DNA from: Bradyrhizobium sp. CIAT3101
GTDB lineage: Bacteria; Pseudomonadota; Alphaproteobacteria; Rhizobiales; Xanthobacteraceae
Direction of reading: 5' to 3'
Length of the DNA: 64,000 nt
NCBI RefSeq assembly: GCF_029714945.1
Contig: NZ_CP121634.1
Span: 1,881,001 to 1,945,000, forward strand
A model generated the notes under the pieces. It saw nothing but the letters and a program-made list of their open reading frames with translations. It was not told where the DNA came from and did no database searches. The position numbers and the translations under genes were made by a program. Position 1 is the stretch's first letter. The number at the start of each line of letters is the position of its first letter. Positions 1 to 8,585 of the stretch are shown here, one piece after another.

Positions 1-426
1 ATCGTGGCCGGCTGCGGCGGCGGCACCGGCGTCACCACCTATGCCGAGAACATCGGCGTCATGGCGGCGACGAAGGTCTATTCGACCTTGCTGTTTGCCT
101 TCGCCGCAACCGGGTCGCTACTGCTCGGCTTCTCGCCGAAATTCGGCGCGCTGATCCTGTCGATCCCGGGTCCCGTCATCGGCGGCCTTTCGATCGTGCT
201 GTTCGGATTGATCGCGGCGATGGCGGGCCGGATCTGGGTCGAGAACAAGGTCGATTTCGCCAATCCGGCGAACCTGATCACCGTCGCCGTGGCGCTGACC
301 GCAGGCGCCGGCGATCTCACGCTGAAATTCGGTGCGTTCACCCTCGGCGGGATCGGCACCGCCACCTTTGGCGCCATTATTCTGTACCAGATCCTGACCT
401 CGCCGATCGCGCGCCGCGCGGAATGA
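1..426 (+). CDS. NCS2-family uracil/xanthine permease, C-terminal part
   Basis: The reading frame is open from the first base, so the gene begins outside the window and only its last ~141 residues are seen. The fragment starts in a Gly-rich stretch followed by T-T-Y-A-E-N-I-G-V-M-A-A-T-K-V-Y-S, a hallmark of the nucleobase:cation symporter-2 family, which takes up uracil, xanthine or related bases across the inner membrane. At least three hydrophobic helices follow (LLFAFAATGSLLLGF, VIGGLSIVLFGLIAAMAG, FGAIILYQIL). Substrate cannot be read from this end; uracil permease is the nearest resemblance. Confidence 0.85.
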   Translation: MVAGCGGGTGVTTYAENIGVMAATKVYSTLLFAFAATGSLLLGFSPKFGALILSIPGPVIGGLSIVLFGLIAAMAGRIWVENKVDFANPANLITVAVALTAGAGDLTLKFGAFTLGGIGTATFGAIILYQILTSPIARRAE

Positions 427-498
427 ATCCCAGCGATGCGTTGACGGATGGAACAAAAGACCGGTTCCATCCATGATGATGCATCCCGGAGAAAGCTC

Positions 499-1335
499 AT
501 GCCACAGACCGACCTCTCAGCTACCTTTCCCTCACGCCTAGTCGGCCGATATGCGCTGGTGACCGGCGCGTCCCAGGGCATCGGCCGTGCCGTTGCTGTC
601 AGGCTCGCCCAGGAAGGGGCGACTGTTGCCATCAATTATGTCGATCACCCCGAGAAGGCGGAGGAGACGCTTGCGCTCGCAAGGACCGGATCGGGCGATC
701 GCGGCCACGGCAAGCTCGATCATGTCATCGTCAAGGCCGACGTCAGCAACGACCATGAGGTGGCTGCGATGTTCGAGACGATCCTGGCACGTTGGAAGCG
801 TCTCGATTGTCTCGTAAACAATGCCGGCTTCCAGCGGGAATCGCCGAGCGAGGCGCTCGATATCGAAACCTATCGCCGCATCATCGACGTCAACCTGAAT
901 GGCGCCGTGCTCTGCGCGCAGAAGGCGCTCGCGCATTTCGTTGCGCGCGGCGGGGCTGGCTGCATCATCAATTGCTCCAGCGTGCATCAGATCATCCCGA
1001 AGCCGGGCTATCTCGCTTATTCGATCAGCAAGGGCGGCATGGCCAATTTGACCCGCACATTGGCGCTGGAATTTGCCGGCCGCGGCATCCGCGTCAATGC
1101 GGTCGGTCCTGGCGCGATCGACACGCCGATCAATGCGGCATGGACCGGCGATGCCGACAAGCGCGCCAACGTCGCGAGCCATATCCCGCTCGGGCGCGTC
1201 GGCGCGCCGGAAGAGATCGCCGCCGTCTTCGCCTTCCTTGCCTCGGATGATGCCAGCTACATCACCGGGCAGACCATCTATGCCTGCGGAGGGCTGACGT
1301 TGTTTCCCGAGTTTCGCGACAATTGGGCGAGCTGA
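499..1335 (+). CDS. SDR family oxidoreductase (glucose 1-dehydrogenase-like)
   Basis: A classical short-chain dehydrogenase/reductase of 278 residues. Visible motifs are the NAD(P)-binding GASQGIG near residue 25, the NNAG motif, an active-site Ser in NCSSVHQ, the catalytic Y-S-I-S-K, and the common C-terminal SYITGQT. It should catalyse an NAD(P)-dependent alcohol/ketone or sugar oxidoreduction in the cytoplasm; the substrate is unknown. An in-frame ATG exists at 448, but the ATG at 499 has GGAGAAA 4–10 bases upstream and starts just before the Rossmann fold, so it is preferred. It lies 72 bases after the permease gene in the same direction. Confidence 0.88.
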   Translation: MPQTDLSATFPSRLVGRYALVTGASQGIGRAVAVRLAQEGATVAINYVDHPEKAEETLALARTGSGDRGHGKLDHVIVKADVSNDHEVAAMFETILARWKRLDCLVNNAGFQRESPSEALDIETYRRIIDVNLNGAVLCAQKALAHFVARGGAGCIINCSSVHQIIPKPGYLAYSISKGGMANLTRTLALEFAGRGIRVNAVGPGAIDTPINAAWTGDADKRANVASHIPLGRVGAPEEIAAVFAFLASDDASYITGQTIYACGGLTLFPEFRDNWAS

Positions 1336-1481
1336 CCCCGGGAAGTCTTGCGATGCAATCCAGCAACAGTCGGAAAGAACCGCAGCCTCGGCGCGACACC
1401 TACAGGCGAACTCAACCGAACGGTTGATGTCCGATCCTGTCTCCTGGCCCACAGTCCCGGCGGCTCGGAGGTCTGCTTGCA

Positions 1482-2102
1482 ATGAAACTGCGATGGTTGG
1501 GCGCAGGCCTGGGGCTTCTGGTTCTTGGGCTTTTAGTTCTTGGGCTTGTCGTGGTCGATGCGGTGACGACGTCTGCGCAGCAGACGCCGCCACAGCCGCA
1601 CCAGGCTGCGCCGCCGCCGCAGCAACCGGCAGCCAAGCCCGCCAATATCGACCGCAACGGCGTGTTGATGCTGATCCGCTCGACGCTGCTTGCGGTCGAT
1701 CAGGCCAACAAGACCGGCAACTACACGGTGCTGCGCGATCTCGGCGCGCCGGGCTTCCAGGTCAACACCGCGGCAAGGCTCGCGGAGATTTTTGCCAAGC
1801 ACCGCGGCGACAAGCTCGATCTCTCCGGTGTCGCCGTCATCGATCCGCAATTGTCGCTGCTGCCGCAGATCGAGCCCAGCGGGCTGTTGCACATGGCCGG
1901 GTTTTTCCCATCGGTGCCGTCGCAGGTGAATTTTGAACTGCTGTTCGCGCCGGTCGACGGGCAATGGCGTGTGTTCGGCGTGTCGTTGTCAGTCGGGCAG
2001 TCCGCGCCGGTCGCGCCTGCTGCGCCGGAACCGCCGGCGGCCAAGGCCGTGGTGTCGCAAAAGCAGGCTGCGCCAACCAAGCCGAGCGCTCCCTCGAAAT
2101 GA
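1482..2102 (+). CDS. Hypothetical exported/membrane-anchored protein
   Basis: Product of 206 residues with no function I recognise. An N-terminal hydrophobic segment (about residues 5–26, Leu/Val-rich) looks like a signal anchor or signal peptide and is followed by a Gln/Pro/Ala-rich linker (residues 32–52). A folded middle domain of ~120 residues follows, and a Pro/Ala/Lys-rich tail closes the protein. GGAGG lies about 10 bases before the ATG. The architecture suggests a periplasmic or membrane-tethered protein. It stands alone between the SDR and a LuxR-type regulator. Confidence 0.75.
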   Translation: MKLRWLGAGLGLLVLGLLVLGLVVVDAVTTSAQQTPPQPHQAAPPPQQPAAKPANIDRNGVLMLIRSTLLAVDQANKTGNYTVLRDLGAPGFQVNTAARLAEIFAKHRGDKLDLSGVAVIDPQLSLLPQIEPSGLLHMAGFFPSVPSQVNFELLFAPVDGQWRVFGVSLSVGQSAPVAPAAPEPPAAKAVVSQKQAAPTKPSAPSK

Positions 2103-2314
2103 TCGACGACGGTCCCGACCCCGTGACATCTTGCTCAACGAAACAGCAAAACGATCACAACGTAAGCCATTGGCAATGTCACACCGCCGCTTCGGGCATG
2201 GAGCCCTGCATCATTCGTACGGTTGAAGTTCTGCCGTCGGTGTCGACATCGTGATAGTGTGTGACTGAAGGCGCAAATGCCAAATGCCTTGTTCGAAATG
2301 CTTGAGAGCCGGCC

Positions 2315-3445
2315 GTGACGTCTGAAGCCGCTTTGCTTTCAGAGGTGATCGGCCTCGTCTACGACGCCGCACTCGATCCGAGCCTGTGGCCGCGTGCGCT
2401 GGAGCAAGCCTGCCTGTTCGTCGGCGGTTCCTCCGGCGCCTTGTTCTGGCATGACGCAGCCACCGAGCAAACCGCGGTGCTGCACCTCTTCAATGAAGCG
2501 CCGGACTTCACCAAGCTCTATCTCGAGAAGTATCTTCCATTGAATCCCTGTTTCCCGGCGGCCACGTTCTGCGAGGCGGGTCTTGTCTATGCATCCACCG
2601 ACTTCGTCCCCTTCGAGGAGATGGCGGAGACGCGCTTTTACGAAGAGTGGATGAAGCCGCAGGGCATGATCGACGCGCTCGGGGCGAATCTGGAGAAGGG
2701 GGCAACCAATTCATCGATTGTCAGCGTGCGTATGCATGAGAAGGACGGCCTCGTCAGCCCCGGCGCTCGCCACCGGTTCGCGCTGATCGTGCCGCATTTC
2801 CAGCGCGCAGTCTCGATCGGGCGGCTGTTCGATCAGAACAAGGCGGCTCAGGCGGTGTTGACCCAGACGCTTGACAGCGTCACGGCCGCCGTCTTTCTGG
2901 TTGGCCCCAACGGACGCCTCGTCTTCACCAACGCGCCCGGACGCATGGTGCTGGACGAGGCCGCGCTGGTCGCCGAACGAAACGGAATGCTGTTCGCCGC
3001 CGCTCCCGAGGCGCAGCGCGCGTTGCGCGACGCGCTTGTGGCCGCCGAGAACGGCAATGTGCCGGCCGACAGCGCCGGCCCGATCCCGCTCGCGACCTCG
3101 CAAGGCCGCTGGTTCGCCAGCGTGCTGCCGCTCACCTCCGGCGACCGACAGCGCACCGGCGCGCTGCATTCCGCCGTCGCCGCCGTGTTCGTCCGCAAGA
3201 CCTCGCCCGCAAGTCCGCCGCCGCTGGAGGCGCTGGCAAAGCTCTACAAGCTCACCGCCAGCGAGATCCGCGTGCTCGATGCCGTCATGAAGGTGAGCGG
3301 TGTGAAGGCCCTCGCTGTGGCCCTCGGCCTGACGCAGGCGACGGTCAAGACGCATCTCCACAATGTCTTCCGCAAGACCGGCGCCGCGCGACAGAGCGAA
3401 CTCGTGAAGCTGATCGCCGGATTCGAGCCGCCCGAGCGGCCGTGA
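2315..3445 (+). CDS. LuxR-type HTH transcriptional regulator
   Basis: Regulator of 376 residues. The C-terminal ~60 residues form a LuxR/FixJ-type helix-turn-helix: LTASEIRVLDAV, then a GLTQATVKTHLHNVFRKTGAARQ-like recognition region shared with many alphaproteobacterial regulators. The ~300-residue N-terminal part has no response-regulator receiver or obvious autoinducer-binding domain; residues ~185–225 (VTAAVFLVGPNGRLVFTN) look PAS-like. The start at 2315 is a GTG; no strong ribosome binding site marks it, so the start is uncertain. The gene ends 37 bases before the sirtuin gene, so the two could be co-transcribed. Confidence 0.82.
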   Translation: MTSEAALLSEVIGLVYDAALDPSLWPRALEQACLFVGGSSGALFWHDAATEQTAVLHLFNEAPDFTKLYLEKYLPLNPCFPAATFCEAGLVYASTDFVPFEEMAETRFYEEWMKPQGMIDALGANLEKGATNSSIVSVRMHEKDGLVSPGARHRFALIVPHFQRAVSIGRLFDQNKAAQAVLTQTLDSVTAAVFLVGPNGRLVFTNAPGRMVLDEAALVAERNGMLFAAAPEAQRALRDALVAAENGNVPADSAGPIPLATSQGRWFASVLPLTSGDRQRTGALHSAVAAVFVRKTSPASPPPLEALAKLYKLTASEIRVLDAVMKVSGVKALAVALGLTQATVKTHLHNVFRKTGAARQSELVKLIAGFEPPERP

Positions 3446-3482
3446 TCTGGCAAAACCGGCCGGCGCAGCCTACATCTGCGCC

Positions 3483-4289
3483 ATGACAAACCCTCCGCTC
3501 AAGGAATTCGTCGGCCGGCACGAAAAACTGTTCGTGCTGACCGGCGCGGGCTGCAGCACCAATTCGGGCATTCCCGACTATCGCGACAGCCACGGCAACT
3601 GGAAGCGCACCCAGCCGGTCAACTTCCAGGCCTTCATGTCCGAAGAGCTTACGCGCCAGCGCTACTGGGCGCGTAGCCTGATCGGCTGGCGGCGATTCGG
3701 CCAGGCCCGCCCGAACGATGCGCATCATGCGCTCGCCCGGCTCGAGGCGAATGGGCGGTGCGAGATGCTGCTGACCCAGAATGTCGACCGGCTGCATCAA
3801 TCCGCCGGCCACCGGCAGGTGATCGATTTGCACGGACGGCTCGATCTCGTCCGCTGCATGGGCTGCGGGGCTAAGACGCCGCGCAACGAATTCCAGGATG
3901 CGCTCGGCCGCGCCAATGCGGAATGGCTGACGCTCGATGCGGCGGACGCGCCTGATGGCGACGCCGATCTGGAGCATGCGGATTTCTCCTCGTTCAACGT
4001 GCCTGCGTGCGAAGCCTGCGGCGGCATTCTCAAGCCCGACGTCGTGTTCTTCGGAGAAAACGTCCCGCGCGATGTGGTGGCGACCGCGCAGGATCATCTG
4101 GCGCAGGCCGACGCGATGCTGATCGTCGGGTCGTCACTGATGGTCTATTCCGGCTTCCGCTTCGTGAAGGCTGCCGCAGATCGCCAGATTCCGATCGCCG
4201 CGATCAATCTCGGACGCACCCGCGCCGACGATCTTCTGACGCTCAAGGTCGAGGAGCGCTGCGAGGCGGCGCTTGCATTCCTGCTCTGA
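3483..4289 (+). CDS. Sir2-family NAD-dependent protein deacylase (sirtuin)
   Basis: A full-length sirtuin of 268 residues that should remove acyl groups from protein lysines using NAD+. It has the NAD-binding G-A-G-C-S-T-N-S-G-I-P-D-Y-R-D motif near residue 20, T-Q-N-V-D-R-L-H, the catalytic His117 in D-L-H-G-R, and two cysteine pairs (C-M-G-C and C-E-A-C) that should bind structural zinc. K-P-D-V-V-F-F-G-E and a V-G-S-S-L motif complete the family pattern. The motif pattern resembles the class II (SIRT4-like) group. The start lacks a clear Shine-Dalgarno sequence. Confidence 0.92.
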   Translation: MTNPPLKEFVGRHEKLFVLTGAGCSTNSGIPDYRDSHGNWKRTQPVNFQAFMSEELTRQRYWARSLIGWRRFGQARPNDAHHALARLEANGRCEMLLTQNVDRLHQSAGHRQVIDLHGRLDLVRCMGCGAKTPRNEFQDALGRANAEWLTLDAADAPDGDADLEHADFSSFNVPACEACGGILKPDVVFFGENVPRDVVATAQDHLAQADAMLIVGSSLMVYSGFRFVKAAADRQIPIAAINLGRTRADDLLTLKVEERCEAALAFLL

Positions 4290-4430
4290 TCTGATGCGGC
4301 GCGAACACGTCTTGCCTATTGCATAGGTGCCAAGCAGAATGGCCTGGTGCAGCGTTCCGAGTGTGCCGGATGGCACGGAAATTGCTGTACTTTTGCCCTC
4401 AGTCTTGACGATCAGCCGGAGAATTTTGGA

Positions 4431-6515
4431 ATGCTTGAAGGAGCCGAAGTGCGGCTTGCCGTTGATATCGGTGGCACGTTCACCGACATCGTGCTGGACG
4501 TGGGCGAAGTGCGCAAAACCCGCAAGGTGCTGACGACGCCGCAACGGCCCGAACAGGCGGTGCTGGACGGCATGCGTCTCATCCTCACCGATGCGCGCGC
4601 GCATATCAGCGACATCGACGTGTTCATCCACGGCACGACGCTGGCGACCAACGCCATCATCGAGCGGCGCGGCGCCAAGACGGCGCTGATCGCGACCGAG
4701 GGTTTTCGCGACGTGCTCGATATCGGCACCGAGAGCCGTTACGACCAGTATGACCTCAGCATCGACAAGCCGAAGCCGCTGGCGCCGCGCAGCCTGCGTT
4801 TCACCGTGCCCGAGCGCATTGACGCCCATGGCGCGGTTCGCCTCCCGCTGGACGAAGCAGCCGTGCGCGCGCTCGCGCCAAGATTGCGCGAGTTGAAGGT
4901 CGAGAGCGTCGCGATCGCGTTCCTGCATTCCTACGCCAATCCCGAGCACGAGCGACGTACTGCCGCGATTTTGGGCGAGGAGATGCCCGGCATCTCCGTG
5001 ACGGTATCGTCGGCCGTGTGTCCGGAAATCCGCGAATATGAGCGCACGTCCACCGCGGTGGCCAACGCCTATGTGCAGCCGCTGATCGACGGTTATCTCG
5101 CCCGCATGGCCGACGCCTTGCAGGTCGAGCAGTTCCGTGGCGCCATCTATCTCGTCACGTCCGGCGGCGGCGTCACCTCGATCGAGACGGCGCGGCGCTT
5201 TCCGGTTCGTCTGGTCGAATCCGGCCCCGCTGGCGGCGCCATCTTCGCGGCGCAGATCGCGGCGCGTCTCGGCGAGAGCAAGGTGCTCTCCTTCGACATG
5301 GGCGGCACCACGGCAAAGATTTGCCTGATCGAGAAATACCAGCCCGAGACCTCGCGCGTGTTCGAGGTCGATCGTGCCGCGCGCTTCCTCAAGGGCTCCG
5401 GCCTGCCGGTGCGCATTCCCGTGATCGAGATGGTCGAGATCGGCGCCGGCGGCGGCTCGATCGCCCATGTCGATGCGATGAAGCGTGTGACCGTCGGCCC
5501 CGAGAGCGCGTCCTCCGAACCGGGACCGGCCTGCTACGGCCGCGGCGGCCGGCGTCCGGCCGTGACCGATGCCGACGTCGCGCTCGGCATGATCGACCCC
5601 GACACCTTTGCGGCCGGCACGATCAAGCTGGATCCAGAGCTTTCGAAGCAGGCGCTGCTGCGCGATGTCGGCGAGGCGCTGGGCCTGTCGGCGGAAACCG
5701 CGGCCTATGCCGTGCACGAGGTCGTCTGCGAGAATATGGCGAGTGCGGCGCGCGTGCATGCGGTCGAGCGTGGCGAGATCGTTGGCCAGCACACGTTGAT
5801 TGCCTTTGGCGGTGCCGCGCCGCTGCATGCTGCGCGTGTCGCCGAGAAGATCGGCGTGTCCCGCGTGATCGTGCCGTCGAACGCCGGCGTCGGCTCGGCG
5901 GTCGGCTTCCTCGCCGCGCCGATCGCCTATGAGCTGGTGCGCAGCCGCCACGTGCGGCTCGACGATTTCGATACGGCTGCAGTTTCCGAACTCCTGCAGG
6001 AAATGGTGACCGAAGCGCGTGCGCTGGTCGAGCCCGGCGCTGCCGGCGCGCCGGTGCGCGAGCGCCGCGCCGCGTTCATGCGCTATGTCGGCCAGGGCCA
6101 CGAGATCACCGTCGAGCTGCCGAACCGGCCGCTGACGTCGGCCGATCTCGCCGGCCTGCGGCAAAAGTTCGAGGCTGATTATTCGGCGATGTTCGAACGT
6201 CCGATCCCGGGCGCCGCGATCGAGGTGCTGAGCTGGTCGGTGCTTGCGACGACGGAGGCACGTAATCCCTCTGTTGTCGCCGCCGTCACGCGTAAGCCCG
6301 CGGCCAAGGCCTCCGGCAGCCGCAAATTCTTCGACGGCCGGGCAGGCGAGGTGATCGAGATCCCGCTCTATCGCCGCGAGGACATGGCGCCGGGCGCGAC
6401 GATTGCGGGGCCTGCGGTGATCGCCGAGGACGAAACCTCCACCTTCGTCTCGAACAGTTTCGACGCGCATATCGACGGTGCCGGCAGCATCGTCATGGAA
6501 CGGAAGGCGGCCTGA
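4431..6515 (+). CDS. hyuA: Hydantoinase/oxoprolinase family protein, A subunit
   Basis: A 694-residue HyuA-type subunit. Members act with HyuB on cyclic amides such as N-methylhydantoin or 5-oxoproline, or in related carboxylases such as acetone or acetophenone carboxylase, with ATP. The protein begins with the actin-like ATPase signature D-I-G-G-T-F-T-D, has H-G-T-T-L-A-T-N-A-I-I-E-R, and in the middle FDMGGTTAKICLI, the second phosphate-binding motif of the family. A longer frame reaches 4347, but the ATG at 4431 immediately precedes the conserved N-terminus and has CGGAGAA upstream. Its stop is 2 bases before hyuB. Substrate cannot be decided from sequence. Confidence 0.92.
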   Translation: MLEGAEVRLAVDIGGTFTDIVLDVGEVRKTRKVLTTPQRPEQAVLDGMRLILTDARAHISDIDVFIHGTTLATNAIIERRGAKTALIATEGFRDVLDIGTESRYDQYDLSIDKPKPLAPRSLRFTVPERIDAHGAVRLPLDEAAVRALAPRLRELKVESVAIAFLHSYANPEHERRTAAILGEEMPGISVTVSSAVCPEIREYERTSTAVANAYVQPLIDGYLARMADALQVEQFRGAIYLVTSGGGVTSIETARRFPVRLVESGPAGGAIFAAQIAARLGESKVLSFDMGGTTAKICLIEKYQPETSRVFEVDRAARFLKGSGLPVRIPVIEMVEIGAGGGSIAHVDAMKRVTVGPESASSEPGPACYGRGGRRPAVTDADVALGMIDPDTFAAGTIKLDPELSKQALLRDVGEALGLSAETAAYAVHEVVCENMASAARVHAVERGEIVGQHTLIAFGGAAPLHAARVAEKIGVSRVIVPSNAGVGSAVGFLAAPIAYELVRSRHVRLDDFDTAAVSELLQEMVTEARALVEPGAAGAPVRERRAAFMRYVGQGHEITVELPNRPLTSADLAGLRQKFEADYSAMFERPIPGAAIEVLSWSVLATTEARNPSVVAAVTRKPAAKASGSRKFFDGRAGEVIEIPLYRREDMAPGATIAGPAVIAEDETSTFVSNSFDAHIDGAGSIVMERKAA

Positions 6516-6517
6516 TC

Positions 6518-8173
6518 ATGAGCAAGACCAAAGGCGCGAGCCTGATCGACCTCCAGATCATGTGGCACCGGCTGATCGCCGTGGTCGAGGAGCAGGGGCA
6601 GGTGCTGCTCCGCACCGCGTTCAGCCCGATCGTGCGCGAATGCGGCGACCTCTCGGCCGGCGTGTTCGACCTCAGGGGGCGGATGCTGGCACAGGCCGTG
6701 ACCGGCACACCCGGTCACGTCAATTCGATGGCGGAATCGGTCAAGCACTTCATCAATCATTTTCCGCTGGAGACGATGAAGCAAGGTGATGCCTACATCA
6801 CCAACGATCCCTGGATGGGCACCGGCCATCTCAACGACTTCGTCGTCACCACACCCTGCTTCAAGGACGGCAAGATCGTCGCGCTGTTCTCCTGCACCAG
6901 CCATCTCATGGACATCGGCGGCATCGGCTTCGGCCCCGACGCCACCGACGTGTTCATGGAGGGGCTCTACATTCCCATGCTGAAGCTGATCGACCAGGGC
7001 GTCGTCAACGAGACGCTGATGGCGATGATCCGCACCAACACACGGCTGCCGATCGATACCGAGGGTGACACCTATTCGCTCGCCGGCTGCAACGACGTCG
7101 GCTGCGAGCGCCTGGTCGAGATGATGACCGAGTTCGATATCGACACGCTCGACGAGCTCGGCGACTACATCTGCGATCGCTCGCGCGAGGCCGTGCTCGC
7201 CGAGATCGCGAAATTGCCGAAGGGAACGTGGCGCAACACCATGGTGGTCGACGGCTACGATGCGCCGGTCACGCTGGCGGCGACGCTGACGATTTCCGAC
7301 GAAGGCATCCACGTCGATTTCGACGGCACCTCGGCCGCCTCGAAGTTCGGCATCAACGTGCCGCTGTCCTACACCACGGCCTATACCGTGTTCGGCCTCG
7401 GCTGCGTCGTTGCCTCGCAGATCCCGAACAATGCCGGCTCGCTCTCGCCGCTGACGGTGTCGGCACCTCTGGGTGCCATCCTGAACGCGCCGAAGCCGGC
7501 ACCGGTCGCCTCGCGCCACATCATCGGACAGATGCTGCCCGACGTCGTGTTCGGCTGCCTGCGCCAGATCATTCCCGAGCGCGTGCCTGCGGAAGGTACC
7601 TCGTGCCTGTGGAATCTCAACGTGCGCGGCCAGACCCGCTCGGGCGTCGGCGGCAATTACGGGTTCTCGATGGCGGTGACGTCCAACGGCGGCACCGGTG
7701 CGCGTTTCGGCAAGGATGGCTTGTCCGCGACCGCCTATCCCAGCGGCGTGCGCGGTACGCCGGTCGAGATCGCCGAGACGCAGACGCCGTTGATCTTCTG
7801 GCGCAAGGAACTGCGTCCGGATTCCGGCGGAGCAGGGCGTACCCGCGGCGGCCTCGGCCAGATCATCGAGGTCGGTACCGGCATCGACGCGCCCTTCGAC
7901 ATCCTCGCGGCCTTCGATCGCATCGAGCATCCGCCGCGCGGCCGTGACGGCGGCCAGAATGGCGAGGCCGGCTATGTCGGCCTGAAGTCCGGCCAGAAGA
8001 TGCGCGGCAAGGGCTTTCAGACCATTCCACCGGATGACCGGCTGGTGGTGATGACGCCGGGCGGCGCCGGCATCGGCGCACCGGGCGAGCGCGATCGCGC
8101 GGCGGTGCAGGACGATGTCGAGAGCGGGCTGGTGTCTTCGGACAAGGCCATGGCGATCTACGGACGCGGGTGA
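6518..8173 (+). CDS. hyuB: Hydantoinase B/oxoprolinase family protein
   Basis: HyuB-type subunit of 551 residues, partner of the preceding hyuA gene in an ATP-dependent hydantoinase, oxoprolinase or carboxylase-like complex. Characteristic stretches include RTAFSPIVRECGDLSAGVFD, the metal-site-like NDPWMGTGHLND region and D-F-D-G-T-S. The A and B genes are 2 bases apart, indicating one operon and coupled translation. No transporter or regulator is directly attached. A perfect 26-bp palindrome lies 33 bases after the stop. Confidence 0.92.
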   Translation: MSKTKGASLIDLQIMWHRLIAVVEEQGQVLLRTAFSPIVRECGDLSAGVFDLRGRMLAQAVTGTPGHVNSMAESVKHFINHFPLETMKQGDAYITNDPWMGTGHLNDFVVTTPCFKDGKIVALFSCTSHLMDIGGIGFGPDATDVFMEGLYIPMLKLIDQGVVNETLMAMIRTNTRLPIDTEGDTYSLAGCNDVGCERLVEMMTEFDIDTLDELGDYICDRSREAVLAEIAKLPKGTWRNTMVVDGYDAPVTLAATLTISDEGIHVDFDGTSAASKFGINVPLSYTTAYTVFGLGCVVASQIPNNAGSLSPLTVSAPLGAILNAPKPAPVASRHIIGQMLPDVVFGCLRQIIPERVPAEGTSCLWNLNVRGQTRSGVGGNYGFSMAVTSNGGTGARFGKDGLSATAYPSGVRGTPVEIAETQTPLIFWRKELRPDSGGAGRTRGGLGQIIEVGTGIDAPFDILAAFDRIEHPPRGRDGGQNGEAGYVGLKSGQKMRGKGFQTIPPDDRLVVMTPGGAGIGAPGERDRAAVQDDVESGLVSSDKAMAIYGRG

Positions 8174-8206
8174 AGCGCTGACGATCTGGCCTTGCATCGC
8201 CTTGAT

Positions 8207-8260
8207 CTTGGCGGTCGTGCACGACCGCCAAGACACTTCCGCCAAGACGACCACCAAGAC
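8207..8260. repeat. 26-bp perfect palindrome merging into three CCRCCAAGAC direct repeats
   Basis: Arms CTTGGCGGTCGTG and CACGACCGCCAAG abut at 8207–8232 with no spacer. The sequence CCGCCAAGAC occurs at 8225–8234 and 8239–8248, and CCACCAAGAC at 8251–8260. The palindrome could end the hyuAB transcript, although no T-run follows on either strand. The repeats look like an array of regulator binding sites about 330 bases upstream of the quinoprotein dehydrogenase. Function is inferred. Confidence 0.6.
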
Positions 8261-8585
8261 ATTTCGGTCCGGGATTTGTCGATCGAGACGAAACGGTCAG
8301 CGCGGCTGCCGTTTTAATTTCGCGTCCGCGCGTCAAATCCGCGCCGTGCGCGCATTCCGTCGTTGCACTCCCCGCGATCCGGCGTACGCTGTGCCCGCGA
8401 ACAGAAGTACAATCGCAACCACTCCAGTGAACATAGCTCCATTGGCGATATGCGCCGAAAGAGGGGGACATCCGTTGGCACATCATGCCCGACGGAGAGC
8501 GATCGACGTATCTTGACCTGCCAACATCCCTCGCAGCGGCGCCTACAAGACGCAATGATCAAACATAAAGCGGGAGGAAGTGCAC
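8261..8585. other. Leader region of the quinoprotein cluster, no gene seen
   Basis: No convincing coding sequence on either strand; short open frames here lack start signals or family resemblance. A strong ribosome binding site, GGGAGG at 8572–8577, marks the end of the region and belongs to the dehydrogenase gene. The region presumably carries its promoter, but no clear -35/-10 pair could be assigned. Confidence 0.5.

Noticed and set aside
4134..6470. A 778-residue open frame on the minus strand across hyuA
   Set aside because: High-GC shadow of the real hyuA/sirtuin coding strand; Arg/His/Asp-rich, no known domain, no ribosome site, and antisense to a well-identified family.
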